Origin: Pseudomonadota bacterium
GTDB taxonomy: Bacteria > Desulfobacterota > Syntrophobacteria > Syntrophobacterales > Syntrophobacteraceae
Direction: 5' to 3'
Assembly (NCBI GenBank): GCA_023442755.1
Contig: JAEZXS010000071.1
Location: 1 to 30,520, forward strand
DNA: 30,520 nucleotides
Shown: piece by piece, positions 6,544 to 15,976 of the stretch
Layout of the letters: each line of letters begins with the position of its first letter
Position numbering within the stretch: position 1 is the stretch's first letter
Position numbers and translations under genes: made by a program
The notes under the pieces: generated by a model
Databases searched by the model: none
The model's input: only the letters and a program-made list of their open reading frames with translations
Told to the model about the DNA's origin: nothing

Positions 6544-6873
6544 ATGCTGAACCTGAAGCCGGGTAGCGATTTTACCTTTCAGGAACCGCGTTCCGGCACC
6601 AGTCACATAGGGGTCTGGCTGGTGACCGCCACTTTCCTGGGAGTGGTGTTTGTCTGCTGCGCGATCTTTTATGTCTGGCTGTATGTACACCAGGTCCAGA
6701 ACGGCTACAGGCTCGCCAAGATATACGAGGAAAACGAGCTCCTCAGCACGGTCCAGCGAAAACTTACGCTGGAGTGGTCCCGGTTCGGGGACCCGTACCG
6801 GTTGGAAGAAATCGGTCGAAATCAATTTGGCCTGGCTCCGCCAAGGCCCGAGCAGAAGCTTTTAATGCGTTAA
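6544..6873 (+). CDS. ftsL: FtsL-like cell division protein
   Basis: 109 aa from ATG 6544 (GAGAAGG about 8 bases upstream); an in-frame ATG at 6517 would add nine residues. The layout is that of FtsL: short cytoplasmic N-terminus, one membrane helix (GVWLVTATFLGVVFVCCAIF region), then a periplasmic segment with heptad character (YEENELLSTVQRKLTLEWSRF) ending DPYRLEEIGRNQFGLAPP, the terminal motif seen in many FtsL proteins. FtsL forms the FtsQLB complex and activates FtsWI. The identification rests on topology, the terminal motif and position directly before ftsI, since FtsL sequences diverge strongly. Confidence 0.85.
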   Translation: MLNLKPGSDFTFQEPRSGTSHIGVWLVTATFLGVVFVCCAIFYVWLYVHQVQNGYRLAKIYEENELLSTVQRKLTLEWSRFGDPYRLEEIGRNQFGLAPPRPEQKLLMR

Positions 6874-6898
6874 CGTACAAATCCGGAAGGAACAATCA

Positions 6899-8875
6899 AT
6901 GGACGGGCGCGAGCCGCGGAATTTCTTAACAGCCCGCTACTGGTCATGCCGCGTGCTTTTCCACATGCTGGTGATCGTGGGGCTCTGCGCCGTAGTCTAC
7001 AAAGCCTTCCGGCTCCAGGTGATCGAGCACTCCGTCTGGGTTGAGCGCGCTCGGGCCCAGCTCAACACCACCTTCAATGTTCCCGCCTACCGGGGTTCCA
7101 TCTACGACCGCGAAGGACGTCTCCTGTCCTATTCCGTTCCGCAGAGATCACTTTATGCGGGCGGCGATCTTGCAGACTCCAGGAAAGTGTGCGGCCAGCT
7201 CAGCCAAATCCTGGGCGAGCCGCAGAAAGCACTCGAGAAAAAACTCAGCGGTTCAAGGCGCTTCGTGTGGATAAAACGCCAGTTGACGGACCAGCAGGCC
7301 ATTGCCGTCGAGAATATGAAAGCCCCCGGCCTGAGCCTTATGGACGAATACAAGCGCTTCTATCCTTACCGTCAGGTTGGAGGCCAGGTGGTCGGCTTTG
7401 TCGGCATGGACGGCGTGGGCCTGGAAGGGGTTGAGAAGTCCTTCGACGGGATCCTGCGGAGCAAGTCCACCCCGGTCGGCCAGCTCAGAGACGGCGTGCG
7501 GAAGTGTATCTGGCTCAATTCATCCGCTCCCCCCGAACCGGTCGAAAGCTACGGGGTACGGCTGTCGCTCGATGCATTCATACAATATCTGGCCGAACTC
7601 GAACTCGAAAAGGCTGTCCAGAAATACCGGGCAAGAGCCGGCGAAGTGGTCGTTCTCGATGCGCGGACATCCGAAGTGCTCGCCATGGTGAACTGGCCGT
7701 TTTTCGATCCCAATCTTCCGGACAAGAAGGAAGCCCAGCTTTGGCGCAACCGCACCATCACGGACGCCTTCGAGCCCGGCTCGACCTTCAAGGTCTTCCT
7801 CATGAGCTCCGCTCTGGAAGAAAACATGGTTCGCGAGCGGGACCGCATCTACTGCGAGGGCGGCAAGTGCAACCTTGCCGGGCACACGATCAAGGACGTG
7901 CACCCGTACGGCTGGCTTACCATGCAGGAGGTGATAAAGTACTCGAGCAATATCGGTGCGGCCAAAATCGCCCTCCATATCGGTGGAGAGCGCTACTCCC
8001 GCTACATTAGCGGGTTCGGGTTCGGATCGCTCAGCGGCATACAGCTTCCGGGAGAAGTGAAAGGCCTGGTGCGCGGTCACCGGAAGATGCGGCCCATCGA
8101 CCTGGCCACGACGGGTTTCGGACAGAGCATAGGCGTGACGAGTCTTCAGCTCACCGCGGCTGTTGCAGCCATAGCGAACGACGGCGATTACAGTCCCCCG
8201 ATCATTGCCAAAGATATTCTGGACTGCCGGGGCAAATCCATTCAGGAATTCCGGTCCTCGAAGGTCCGGAGGGTGATACAAAAGAGGACGGCGGATCAGA
8301 TCCGTGCTATGATGTGTCTTGTAACTCAGGAAGGCGGTACCGGCGTGGCCGCTGCGCCGGAAGGATATTTGACGGCGGGCAAGACTGGAACGGCTCAGGT
8401 AATGGATCCCGTTACGAAGCGGTATGCTTCGCATAAATATACTGCGGTTTTCACCGGGTTTGTCCCGGCAGATCAGCCCAAACTGGTAATATCGGTAGTT
8501 GTCCACGAACCCCAGGGTTCCATATACGGCGGAGTGGTGTCGGGACCGGTGTTCCGTAACATCGCCGCAAAAGCTCTGCCCTACCTCGGGGTAATGCCCT
8601 CTCCCGCAAATCCAGCAGCCGTCAGGCTGACCAATTCCTCTTCTTCCGGTTCTGCCAAGAAAAGTACCGGAGGCGCGCAGCATTCCGCAACGGGCAAACC
8701 CGGTGCCACTTCCTCTCAAAAATCGAAGATAAATAAAGCAGCCCCGAAAAAAAGCTCGGATCCCGGGGCCGTTCTGGTTAATAACGGAAAGGAACCACCC
8801 AAACCCAAGAGCAGTCGCCGTGAGCTGCCGAAAAACTACACGAAGGCGGAAGGCCGGGAAAGCGGACTGTATTAG
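6899..8875 (+). CDS. ftsI: Septal peptidoglycan transpeptidase FtsI (PBP3 class B)
   Basis: 658 aa, ATG 6899 after GGAAGGAAC. An N-terminal membrane helix (residues about 20-40, MLVIVGLCAVVY) anchors it; the pedestal domain starts at PAYRGSIYDREGRLLS. The transpeptidase domain has all three catalytic motifs: S295-TFK in EPGSTFK, SSN at 349-351 and KTGTAQ at 495-500. It cross-links septal peptidoglycan together with FtsW. The catalytic domain ends near residue 570; an 85-90-residue tail follows, rich in Ser, Lys, Pro and Ala (SSSSGSAKKSTGG, KAAPKKSSDPG), with no PASTA domain. Such a basic low-complexity tail in the periplasm is unusual and may contact the cell wall (inference). Confidence 0.95.
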   Translation: MDGREPRNFLTARYWSCRVLFHMLVIVGLCAVVYKAFRLQVIEHSVWVERARAQLNTTFNVPAYRGSIYDREGRLLSYSVPQRSLYAGGDLADSRKVCGQLSQILGEPQKALEKKLSGSRRFVWIKRQLTDQQAIAVENMKAPGLSLMDEYKRFYPYRQVGGQVVGFVGMDGVGLEGVEKSFDGILRSKSTPVGQLRDGVRKCIWLNSSAPPEPVESYGVRLSLDAFIQYLAELELEKAVQKYRARAGEVVVLDARTSEVLAMVNWPFFDPNLPDKKEAQLWRNRTITDAFEPGSTFKVFLMSSALEENMVRERDRIYCEGGKCNLAGHTIKDVHPYGWLTMQEVIKYSSNIGAAKIALHIGGERYSRYISGFGFGSLSGIQLPGEVKGLVRGHRKMRPIDLATTGFGQSIGVTSLQLTAAVAAIANDGDYSPPIIAKDILDCRGKSIQEFRSSKVRRVIQKRTADQIRAMMCLVTQEGGTGVAAAPEGYLTAGKTGTAQVMDPVTKRYASHKYTAVFTGFVPADQPKLVISVVVHEPQGSIYGGVVSGPVFRNIAAKALPYLGVMPSPANPAAVRLTNSSSSGSAKKSTGGAQHSATGKPGATSSQKSKINKAAPKKSSDPGAVLVNNGKEPPKPKSSRRELPKNYTKAEGRESGLY

Positions 8876-8888
8876 TCCGGCCCTTTCC
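8857..8888 (+). promoter_or_regulatory. Hairpin over the ftsI stop codon
   Basis: CGGACT (8863-8868) and AGTCCG (8874-8879) form a stem around the five-base loop containing the stop codon region; GGAAAG (8857-8862) can extend it with CTTTCC (8883-8888) past a three-base bulge. It lies at the only sizeable gap (about 150 bases) between ftsI and murE, and may act in mRNA processing or stability. No T-run. Confidence 0.35.
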
Positions 8889-9026
8889 TGCGTGCAGTTT
8901 CTTTATTACTCGCTGCTCACCGACCGGAAGCCCCGGATGGCTGCTCTTTCCGGCTGAACGCTTTTCCAGCCGGGAAAAGAACCGGGCATTACAGGGAAAT
9001 GGAAGCAACAAAGCCAGGTATTTTTG

Positions 9027-10568
9027 ATGAAAACCTTGAAAGAACTCATACACGGTCTGGAGATTCTCGGCACATCCGGCAACATGGATGTTGCCGTTAC
9101 GGATATTTGCAGTGACAGCAGGCGCGTCACCGAGGGAAATCTTTTCGTTTGCGTTCCGGGCAGCCGCTTCGATGGGAATGCCTTTGCAGGCGAGGCGGTG
9201 GCGAAAGGCGCCGTGGCGCTCGTTTCCGAAGCAGAGCCCGCCGGGAAGACGGCAGCCGCATACGTCCGGGTACCCGACATCCGCAAGGCGCTTGCAGCGC
9301 TCGCGATCAACTTTTTCGGAAATCCCTCCCGCGGACTCCAACTGATCGGCATCACGGGCACGAACGGCAAGACCACCACATCGCTTCTGATCGAGAGCAT
9401 TCTTCGCAGTGCGGGATGCACCCCCGGGGTCCTTGGCACCCTCGCCTACAGGTGGGGCAATCGGGAACTGCCCGCTTCCATGACGACTCCGGACTCGCTC
9501 GAACTCCAGAGGATCTTCCACGAGATGCTCCGCGACGGTGTTTCCCACGTGGTGATGGAAGTCTCCTCCCACGCCCTGGCGCTCGGAAGAATTGCGGGAT
9601 GCACGTTCAGGACCGGCGTTTTTACCAATCTCTCGCAGGACCACCTCGATTTCCATTCCAGCATGGAAGATTATTTCGCAGCGAAAAAACTGCTCTTTTC
9701 CGACTATCTCGACCCGCACCGTTCCGCGGCGGTGCTGAACGCCGATGACCCCTACGGCAGGAGGATCCTGGAAAACGGAGCGCCCGGAAACCATGCCCTG
9801 GGTTACTCGGCTGCCGTACCTTCCATGGAGGACGCCGCCGGGGTCTTTGCCAGAAAAGTGCAGTTCACTCCTCACGGCATTCATGCCCTCATCGGCACGC
9901 CGCGGGGCGATATCGAAATCGAATCTTCCCTGGTGGGCAGACTCAACCTCTACAATGTGCTTGCGGCGGTTTCCGCGGCCTTTGCGCTGGGCATTCCGTT
10001 CGAAGCCATTGCCGATGGCATCCGCGCCGTTTCCCACGTGGACGGCCGGCTTCAGCGCGTAGAGGTTCCCGCCTCCTGCGGTTTTCACGTTATCGTGGAC
10101 TACGCCCACACACCGGATGCAGTGGAAAAGGCCCTCACCTGCCTGCGCGAAATGGAACCGGGCCGCCTCATTGCCGTTTTGGGCTGCGGCGGCGACAGGG
10201 ACCGCGGCAAGCGCCCCATCATGGGCAGAATTGCCGCGCAAAAAGCCGACCTGGTGATCGTCACGAGCGACAATCCCCGGACGGAAGACCCCGCAAAAAT
10301 TCTCGACCAGGTCGAAGCAGGGATCAGGGAAACCGGAGTCCGCTATTTCGAACCGACCGGACCGGCGCCGGCCGAACGGTGCTACACGACGGAAATCGAC
10401 AGGCGCAAGGCCATAGAGCTTGCCCTTGCCATAGCCCGACCCGGCGACATCCTTTTCATCGGCGGCAAAGGGCATGAAACCTATCAGATTATCGGGACCA
10501 CGAAATATCCCTTCGACGACAGGCTGGTCGTGAAGGACTATTTCCGGAATCACCCAGTTTCAGATTGA
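9027..10568 (+). CDS. murE: UDP-MurNAc-L-Ala-D-Glu:meso-DAP ligase
   Basis: 513 aa from ATG 9027; the in-frame TTG just before it is not preferred. The ATP-binding loop GTNGKTTT is at residues 111-118, with the Mur ligase central motifs (VVMEVSSHALALGR, TNLSQDHLDFH) and a C-terminal domain containing DYAHTPDAVEKAL, a GCGGDRDRGKRP stretch and GKGHETYQ. The DNPRTEDP motif at 415-422 is the signature for meso-diaminopimelate as the added amino acid (lysine-adding enzymes differ here), so the wall is of the Gram-negative mDAP type. It adds the third residue of the stem peptide in the cytoplasm. The 150-base gap before it carries no gene; murF follows after 9 bases. Confidence 0.96.
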   Translation: MKTLKELIHGLEILGTSGNMDVAVTDICSDSRRVTEGNLFVCVPGSRFDGNAFAGEAVAKGAVALVSEAEPAGKTAAAYVRVPDIRKALAALAINFFGNPSRGLQLIGITGTNGKTTTSLLIESILRSAGCTPGVLGTLAYRWGNRELPASMTTPDSLELQRIFHEMLRDGVSHVVMEVSSHALALGRIAGCTFRTGVFTNLSQDHLDFHSSMEDYFAAKKLLFSDYLDPHRSAAVLNADDPYGRRILENGAPGNHALGYSAAVPSMEDAAGVFARKVQFTPHGIHALIGTPRGDIEIESSLVGRLNLYNVLAAVSAAFALGIPFEAIADGIRAVSHVDGRLQRVEVPASCGFHVIVDYAHTPDAVEKALTCLREMEPGRLIAVLGCGGDRDRGKRPIMGRIAAQKADLVIVTSDNPRTEDPAKILDQVEAGIRETGVRYFEPTGPAPAERCYTTEIDRRKAIELALAIARPGDILFIGGKGHETYQIIGTTKYPFDDRLVVKDYFRNHPVSD

Positions 10569-10577
10569 AGGCCATTT

Positions 10578-11975
10578 ATGTTTTGGACGGTAGCAACACT
10601 GGCTGAAGCCACACAAGGGAAAATACTCTCGGGCAATCCGCAGACCCCGATCAAAACGATATCGACGGACACCCGCCGGATTGCGCCGGGTCACTGTTTT
10701 ATAGCCCTGGCCGGGGAAAACCATGACGGTCATGCTTTCGTAGCCGAGGCGGCAAAAAAAGGAGCCGCAGCGGTAATCGTATCGGAATGGCCTGCCGACG
10801 CCAGGCCCGAAGACCTGGGAGCGGCGGTCATAAAGGTGCGCGACACCCTGTACGCGCTTGGGGAAATAGCCCGCGTCCACCGCGGCCGGTTTGTCATTCC
10901 GGCGATCGCGGTATCGGGCAGCAACGGTAAGACGAGCACGAAGGAAATGACCGCAGCCATATTGGGCCGGAAGCAGAAGGTTCTCAAAAATAAGGGGAAT
11001 TTCAACAACCTGATCGGCCTTCCGCTCACGCTTCTCGAACTCAACGAGGAGCACCAGGCGGCTATCGTGGAGATGGGCATAAACGTTCCGGGAGAAATGG
11101 CCAGGCTTGCCGAGATCGGCAATCCCACCGTCGGAATAATCACTAACGTGCAGCCGGCCCACCTCGAAGGCCTGCACTCCCTTGACCGCATCCTGGAAGA
11201 AAAGGGAAAGCTCTGGAAATCGCTCGGCAGCGACGAAGTTGCCGTGGTGAACCTGGATGATCCCAGGTTGGCCTCCTTTGCCCGGACCCTTCCCTGCCGG
11301 AAGGTAACCTACTCGCTGGACGATCCGAATGCGGACGTGCACCTTTGCTCCCCGGTCCGCATCACCGAAGGGGTGACTGCATTCCGTGCCCGGTTTGGCG
11401 AGAACGAGGTCTCCGTCGTACTGCCCGCGATGGGACTCCATCATGCCAGAAACGCGCTTGCGGCCGTTGCCGCCTCGCTCGCAACGGGAAGCTCTCCCGA
11501 AGATATCGAAGCCGGGCTTGCTGAATACGAACCCGTTGGGCAGCGTATGCAGTTCCACAAGCTCCCGAACGGCTGTGTTCTGATCGACGACACCTACAAC
11601 GCCAATCCCGGTTCGCTGCTCGCTGCGGTCGAGGCGGTGGCGGAAGCCCGATCGGGTCAACCTTTCGTGGTAGTGCTCGGCGAGATGCGGGAACTTGGCT
11701 CGGAAAGCGCGGCGCTGCACTTTGCCGTGGGCGAAAAAATCGGCCGCGGAAAGCCCAGCAGGCTTGTCACTCTGGGCGAGATGGGCCTGGAAGTCGAAAG
11801 GGGAGCGCAGGCGGCCGGCCTGGATGCATCCCTGTGCTTTCATGCCATGACGCATGATGAGGCCGTTGAGTATGTGCGCAGCAACCTCCCGGAATGCGCC
11901 TGGGTGCTCGTGAAGGGTTCCAGGGCGATGGCCATGGAAAAGATTGTGGAAGGGATTGCCGGAACATGGCTATAG
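10578..11975 (+). CDS. murF: UDP-MurNAc-tripeptide:D-Ala-D-Ala ligase
   Basis: 465 aa from ATG 10578, nine bases after the murE stop, with TGAAGG upstream. The P-loop GSNGKTSTKEM (K118), NKGNFNNLIGLPLTLL, the NVQPAHLEG motif and DDTYNANPGSLLAAVE identify MurF, which attaches D-Ala-D-Ala to complete the UDP-MurNAc pentapeptide. Its last 10 bases overlap the start of murD. In the standard dcw order mraY should follow directly; it does not, and the overlap leaves no room for a remnant. Confidence 0.96.
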   Translation: MFWTVATLAEATQGKILSGNPQTPIKTISTDTRRIAPGHCFIALAGENHDGHAFVAEAAKKGAAAVIVSEWPADARPEDLGAAVIKVRDTLYALGEIARVHRGRFVIPAIAVSGSNGKTSTKEMTAAILGRKQKVLKNKGNFNNLIGLPLTLLELNEEHQAAIVEMGINVPGEMARLAEIGNPTVGIITNVQPAHLEGLHSLDRILEEKGKLWKSLGSDEVAVVNLDDPRLASFARTLPCRKVTYSLDDPNADVHLCSPVRITEGVTAFRARFGENEVSVVLPAMGLHHARNALAAVAASLATGSSPEDIEAGLAEYEPVGQRMQFHKLPNGCVLIDDTYNANPGSLLAAVEAVAEARSGQPFVVVLGEMRELGSESAALHFAVGEKIGRGKPSRLVTLGEMGLEVERGAQAAGLDASLCFHAMTHDEAVEYVRSNLPECAWVLVKGSRAMAMEKIVEGIAGTWL

Positions 11976-13324
11976 CAGCGCAAAAAGAAGAAAAGGTGCT
12001 CGTCGTGGGGCTGGGCGTGTCCGGCCGCGCCGTCTGCACTTTATTGCGCAGCCGGGGAGCGGATGTGACCGCAACCGACATCCGGCAGAGAGCGGATTTC
12101 AACGGGGCGCTGGACGGCCTCGAAACGTCCGGGTGCACACTCCGCCTGGGAGAGCATTCCGTAGAAGACTTTATCGGCGCGGACCGCGTGATAGTAAGCC
12201 CCGGCATCCCCCTGGACATCGAGCCGCTGGCGGCAGCCCGGCGCCGCGGGGTTGAGATCGTCGGGGAACTGGAATGGGCGTGGCGGCAGGTCGAGCTGCC
12301 GTCGATCGCCGTCACTGGTACGAACGGCAAGACCACAACCACTGCTCTGATCGGTGAAATGCTGAAACGGGCCGGAAAGAAAGCCTTTGTGGGAGGCAAT
12401 ATAGGAACCCCGCTCAGCCAGTGGCTCCTTGCCGGGGAAGATGCCGAGGTCCTCGTGCTCGAGGTCAGCAGCTTTCAGCTCGATACCGCGACGCGATTCT
12501 CCCCCGACGTCGGGGTTCTGCTCAATGTCACCGAAGACCACCTGGACCGCTACGACAGCTTCGAAGCCTATGCGGATTCCAAGTTTTCCGTGTTTCAGAG
12601 GCAGAACGCACGCGGATTCGCCGTGATCAACGGCGACGACCCCGTCTGCCGCAAAAGAATTCCCGAGCTGCAGGGGACGGTGCTCGTTTTCAGTACGTCG
12701 GACCCGGCAGCCAACGCCTGCGTGGTGAACAACCGGGTCCGGGTCGCTCTTCCCGGAAAAGAGCCCTTCGAACTCGCCCTGGATTCGACAAAACTCACCG
12801 GGGCTCACAACCGGGAAAACATCATGGCGGCAAGCCTTGCGGCTGCGGCGATGGATATATCTCCCGCAGCGATCCAGGCCGCAATCGACGGGTTTGCCGG
12901 TCTGCCGCACAGAATGGAGTGGGTGCGCAGCTGGCATGGAGTCGACTTCTATAACGATTCCAAGGGAACCAACGTCGGAGCCGTGGTAAAGGCACTCGAA
13001 GGATTCGACCGCCCGGTGCTGCTTCTGCTCGGCGGCAAGGACAAGCTCGGCTCCTACGAACCCCTGGTCGCACCTCTCAGAAGAACGGGCAAGGCAATAT
13101 TCGCCTACGGCGATGCCGGCCCGAAGATTTACGAAGCATTGCGGCAAAGCATCCCCGCCCGGCTCTTTTCCGACCTGGAAGCGGCATTTCGCGAAGCGGT
13201 CGGGCGCGCCTCGACGGGGGACGTGGTGCTTTTGTCACCCGCATGTTCCTCTTTCGACCAGTACGAGAGCTATGGACAGCGGGGCAACCATTTCAGAAAG
13301 CTCGCGGCCGGTTTGGCCGATTGA
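11966..13324 (+). CDS. murD: UDP-MurNAc-L-Ala:D-Glu ligase
   Basis: 452 aa, read from ATG 11966 inside the last codons of murF; the longer open frame back to 11894 is only overlap. The N-terminal Rossmann part binds the uridine end (LVVGLGVSGRAVCTLL), then TGTNGKTTTT (K122), LEVSSFQLD, LNVTEDHLDRY, the DFYNDSKGTN lysine loop, LLLGGKDKLGSY and SPACSSFDQYESYGQRGNHF, all classical MurD motifs. It adds D-glutamate to UDP-MurNAc-L-Ala. Its placement straight after murF instead of after mraY is the first of two breaks in the usual cluster order. Confidence 0.96.
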   Translation: MAIAAQKEEKVLVVGLGVSGRAVCTLLRSRGADVTATDIRQRADFNGALDGLETSGCTLRLGEHSVEDFIGADRVIVSPGIPLDIEPLAAARRRGVEIVGELEWAWRQVELPSIAVTGTNGKTTTTALIGEMLKRAGKKAFVGGNIGTPLSQWLLAGEDAEVLVLEVSSFQLDTATRFSPDVGVLLNVTEDHLDRYDSFEAYADSKFSVFQRQNARGFAVINGDDPVCRKRIPELQGTVLVFSTSDPAANACVVNNRVRVALPGKEPFELALDSTKLTGAHNRENIMAASLAAAAMDISPAAIQAAIDGFAGLPHRMEWVRSWHGVDFYNDSKGTNVGAVVKALEGFDRPVLLLLGGKDKLGSYEPLVAPLRRTGKAIFAYGDAGPKIYEALRQSIPARLFSDLEAAFREAVGRASTGDVVLLSPACSSFDQYESYGQRGNHFRKLAAGLAD

Positions 13325-13382
13325 CCCCTGTTTTCGCACAGGCAGGGAATTATACAGGTTAAAGGGAAGGCAGAGACGAAAC

Positions 13383-14567
13383 ATGTCGAGATCTGCGATC
13401 GACGCACCTCCATCGATGACAGGGGTAGGCCCCAGGGAAAAGCAGGGTATTAGTTGGAAGCCCCTTACCCTCGAGGTGCAGCTTTGGATCGAGGTCTCGC
13501 TTCTGGTCGCTTTCGGGCTGATCATGATTTTCAGCGCCAGCTCGATCCCTGCCCTGAAAAAGTTTGCCGATCCCAACCATTACATGAAGCGCCAGCTTCT
13601 CTGCATCGCACTGGGCTTGCCGCTGATCGTGATCTTGAGCCGCGCGTCCTACCGGATTTACAAGAAATACACCGGCCTCATGATGCTCGGCACCCTTTTC
13701 GTGCTCGCCGCGGTGCTCATTCCCGGACTCGGCATAGAGCTGAACAACGCGCGGCGGTGGTTTCGCGTGGGCAGCTTCCTCATTCAACCCGCGGAATTCG
13801 CCAAGGTGATCTGGGTGGTGTTTCTCAGCTACTCCCTGGTGAAGAAGCAGGACCGTATCAAAAAGTCGAGCATCAGCTTCTGGCCGCACATAATCATATG
13901 TGGGATGTTGAGCGCTCTGTTGCTCAAGGAGCCCGATTTCGGCACCACCGCCATGATCGGACTTCTGGCCGTGATCATGCTGGCCATGGGGGGCGTCCCC
14001 TGCCGCAATTTCATACTCATGGCGCCCGTAGCGGCAGCCGGCTTGTACCGGTTCGTTTTCCTCGTCCCCTACCGGCGCGAGCGCATCACCGCTTTTCTCA
14101 ACCCCTGGGTCGATCCGCTCGACTCAGGATACCAGCTTATCCAGGCCTGGATCGCCGTCGGCTCGGGCGGTTTTCTGGGAAAAGGCCTGGGAGCAGGAGA
14201 ACAGAAGTTGTTTTATCTTCCCGAATCCTATACCGATTTCATCCTGGCGGTTATTGGAGAGGAACTCGGGTTTGTCGGCATTTTCATAGTCTGTGTTCTC
14301 TTTCTCCTGGTTTTCCGGACCGGAATGCAGATTTCCAGGCAGGCGCCGGATCTGCTCGGCAGCCTTATGGCGGCCGGGCTTACCATGTTGCTCTCGCTTC
14401 AGGCCGTGCTCAACATGGGAGTCGTTCTGGGACTGGTTCCGACCAAGGGAATGCCGCTTCCTTTCATTTCTTACGGAGGCAGCGCCTTCACCGCAAACTG
14501 CGTCGCGGTGGGTCTACTCATGAGCATTGCCAGGAGCAGTGAAAAACGGATGGATCAAAATGTTTAA
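13383..14567 (+). CDS. ftsW: Septal peptidoglycan glycosyltransferase FtsW (SEDS)
   Basis: 394 aa from ATG 13383; the frame stays open further upstream inside murD but those codons are not protein-like for this family. About ten membrane helices are visible. SEDS signatures are complete: NNARRWFRVGSFLIQPAEFAK, KEPDFGTT, GKGLGAGEQK, LPESYTDFILAVIGEELGF and GLVPTKGMPLPFISYGGS. FtsW polymerises lipid II into glycan strands at the septum with FtsI. The N-terminal 30 residues are a poorly structured cytoplasmic leader. The stop overlaps murC by eight bases, which is where murG usually sits. Confidence 0.95.
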   Translation: MSRSAIDAPPSMTGVGPREKQGISWKPLTLEVQLWIEVSLLVAFGLIMIFSASSIPALKKFADPNHYMKRQLLCIALGLPLIVILSRASYRIYKKYTGLMMLGTLFVLAAVLIPGLGIELNNARRWFRVGSFLIQPAEFAKVIWVVFLSYSLVKKQDRIKKSSISFWPHIIICGMLSALLLKEPDFGTTAMIGLLAVIMLAMGGVPCRNFILMAPVAAAGLYRFVFLVPYRRERITAFLNPWVDPLDSGYQLIQAWIAVGSGGFLGKGLGAGEQKLFYLPESYTDFILAVIGEELGFVGIFIVCVLFLLVFRTGMQISRQAPDLLGSLMAAGLTMLLSLQAVLNMGVVLGLVPTKGMPLPFISYGGSAFTANCVAVGLLMSIARSSEKRMDQNV

Positions 14568-15966
14568 GCGGTACCAACGCATTCACTTTATAGGAATTGG
14601 CGGAATCGGGATGAGCGGCATTGCCGAACTGTTGCTCAACCTGGGATACAAGGTGAGCGGCTCCGATCAGCGGACATCGGACCTTACCCGGCGGCTCGAG
14701 GGTTTCGGAGCGGTCATCCACGAGGGGCATGACGCTGCGAACGTGCAGGGCGCCGACGTAATCGTGATCTCCTCCGCCATTTCCGAAGACAATCCCGAAC
14801 TCCAGGCGGCCAGAAAGCTTCCGAAGGTCCCGGTAATCCGCCGGGCGGAGATGCTGGCCGAACTGATGCGCCTCAAGTACTCGGTGCTCGTTGCCGGAGC
14901 GCACGGGAAGACGACGACGACTTCCATGGTTTCGACGGTACTGGCCCGGGGCGACCTGGACCCGACCGTTGTCATCGGCGGCCGCCTCAACGCGTGGGGT
15001 ACCAACGCAAAGCTCGGAACCGGCGAGTTCATGGTCGCAGAAGCCGACGAAAGCGACGGGACTTTTCTGCTGCTCCCTCCAACCATTGCCGTGGTGACGA
15101 ACATCGATCTCGAACACCTCGACTATTACCGCGACCTGGCCCATATCCGGGAAACGTTCCTGCAGTTCATAAACAAGATCCCGTTTTACGGACAGGCGGT
15201 TCTGTGTCTCGAAGATGAAAACATCCAGGCCATCCTGCCGTCGGTCCAGAAGAGATTCGTAACGTACGGATTTTCATCACAGGCCGATTTCCAGGCGCGA
15301 AACGTCCAGACCAGCGGCCTTTCGAGCACCTACCGGGCTTACTTCCACGGGGAAGACCTGGGGGAAGTGACGATTCCCATCCCGGGCCGGCACAACGTTC
15401 TCAACTCACTGGCGGCAGTGGCGGTCGGACACGAGTTGGAAATCCCCTGGTCGGCAGTCCAGGCGGGATTGCGCGATATGACCGGCGTGCAGCGCCGTTT
15501 CCAGATAAAAGGGGAAGCAGGCGGAGTCCTCGTCCTGGACGATTACGGGCACCATCCGACCGAAATTCGCGCGGTCCTGGAAACTCTTGCGAGCTGCTAC
15601 CCGGACAGGCGGAGGATCGTCGCTTTCCAGCCGCACCGGTATTCACGGACTCTGGCGCTGATGGATCAGTTCGCCCGGTGTTTTTACCATTCGGACGTGC
15701 TGGTCATGACGGAAATCTATGCAGCCAGTGAGAAGCCCATTCCTGGAATCAATGCGAACAGGCTGGTGGAACAAATAGCCGCGCACGGGCATCATGAACT
15801 TCATTTCTGCCCGACACTCGGCGCGATGCTCGAAAAACTCGACTCGATCGTGGCGCCGGGAGACGTCGTCATCACTCTCGGTGCGGGAAGTATCTGGCAG
15901 GTGGGAGAATCGCTCCTGGAGAGGCTGAACGGCAATAAACCGCATGCCTCCCATGCCGGAGCGTGA
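14560..15966 (+). CDS. murC: UDP-N-acetylmuramate:L-alanine ligase
   Basis: 468 aa from ATG 14560, overlapping the end of ftsW by eight bases (ATGTTTAA). The N-terminus IHFIGIGGIGMSGIAELL is the hallmark of MurC, followed by AGAHGKTTTT (K117), the AEADESDGTFL motif, TNIDLEHLDYY, and DDYGHHPTEIRAVL plus FQPHRYSRT in the C-terminal domain. It charges UDP-MurNAc with the first stem amino acid. Because murG is missing, murC directly follows ftsW; the next gene murB begins 10 bases after its stop. Confidence 0.96.
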   Translation: MFKRYQRIHFIGIGGIGMSGIAELLLNLGYKVSGSDQRTSDLTRRLEGFGAVIHEGHDAANVQGADVIVISSAISEDNPELQAARKLPKVPVIRRAEMLAELMRLKYSVLVAGAHGKTTTTSMVSTVLARGDLDPTVVIGGRLNAWGTNAKLGTGEFMVAEADESDGTFLLLPPTIAVVTNIDLEHLDYYRDLAHIRETFLQFINKIPFYGQAVLCLEDENIQAILPSVQKRFVTYGFSSQADFQARNVQTSGLSSTYRAYFHGEDLGEVTIPIPGRHNVLNSLAAVAVGHELEIPWSAVQAGLRDMTGVQRRFQIKGEAGGVLVLDDYGHHPTEIRAVLETLASCYPDRRRIVAFQPHRYSRTLALMDQFARCFYHSDVLVMTEIYAASEKPIPGINANRLVEQIAAHGHHELHFCPTLGAMLEKLDSIVAPGDVVITLGAGSIWQVGESLLERLNGNKPHASHAGA

Positions 15967-15976
15967 AAGAGGAAAA

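Noticed and set aside
13113..13382. N-terminal extension of the ftsW frame into murD
   Set aside because: The extra codons overlap murD in another frame and are not like FtsW; ATG 13383 gives a normal protein.
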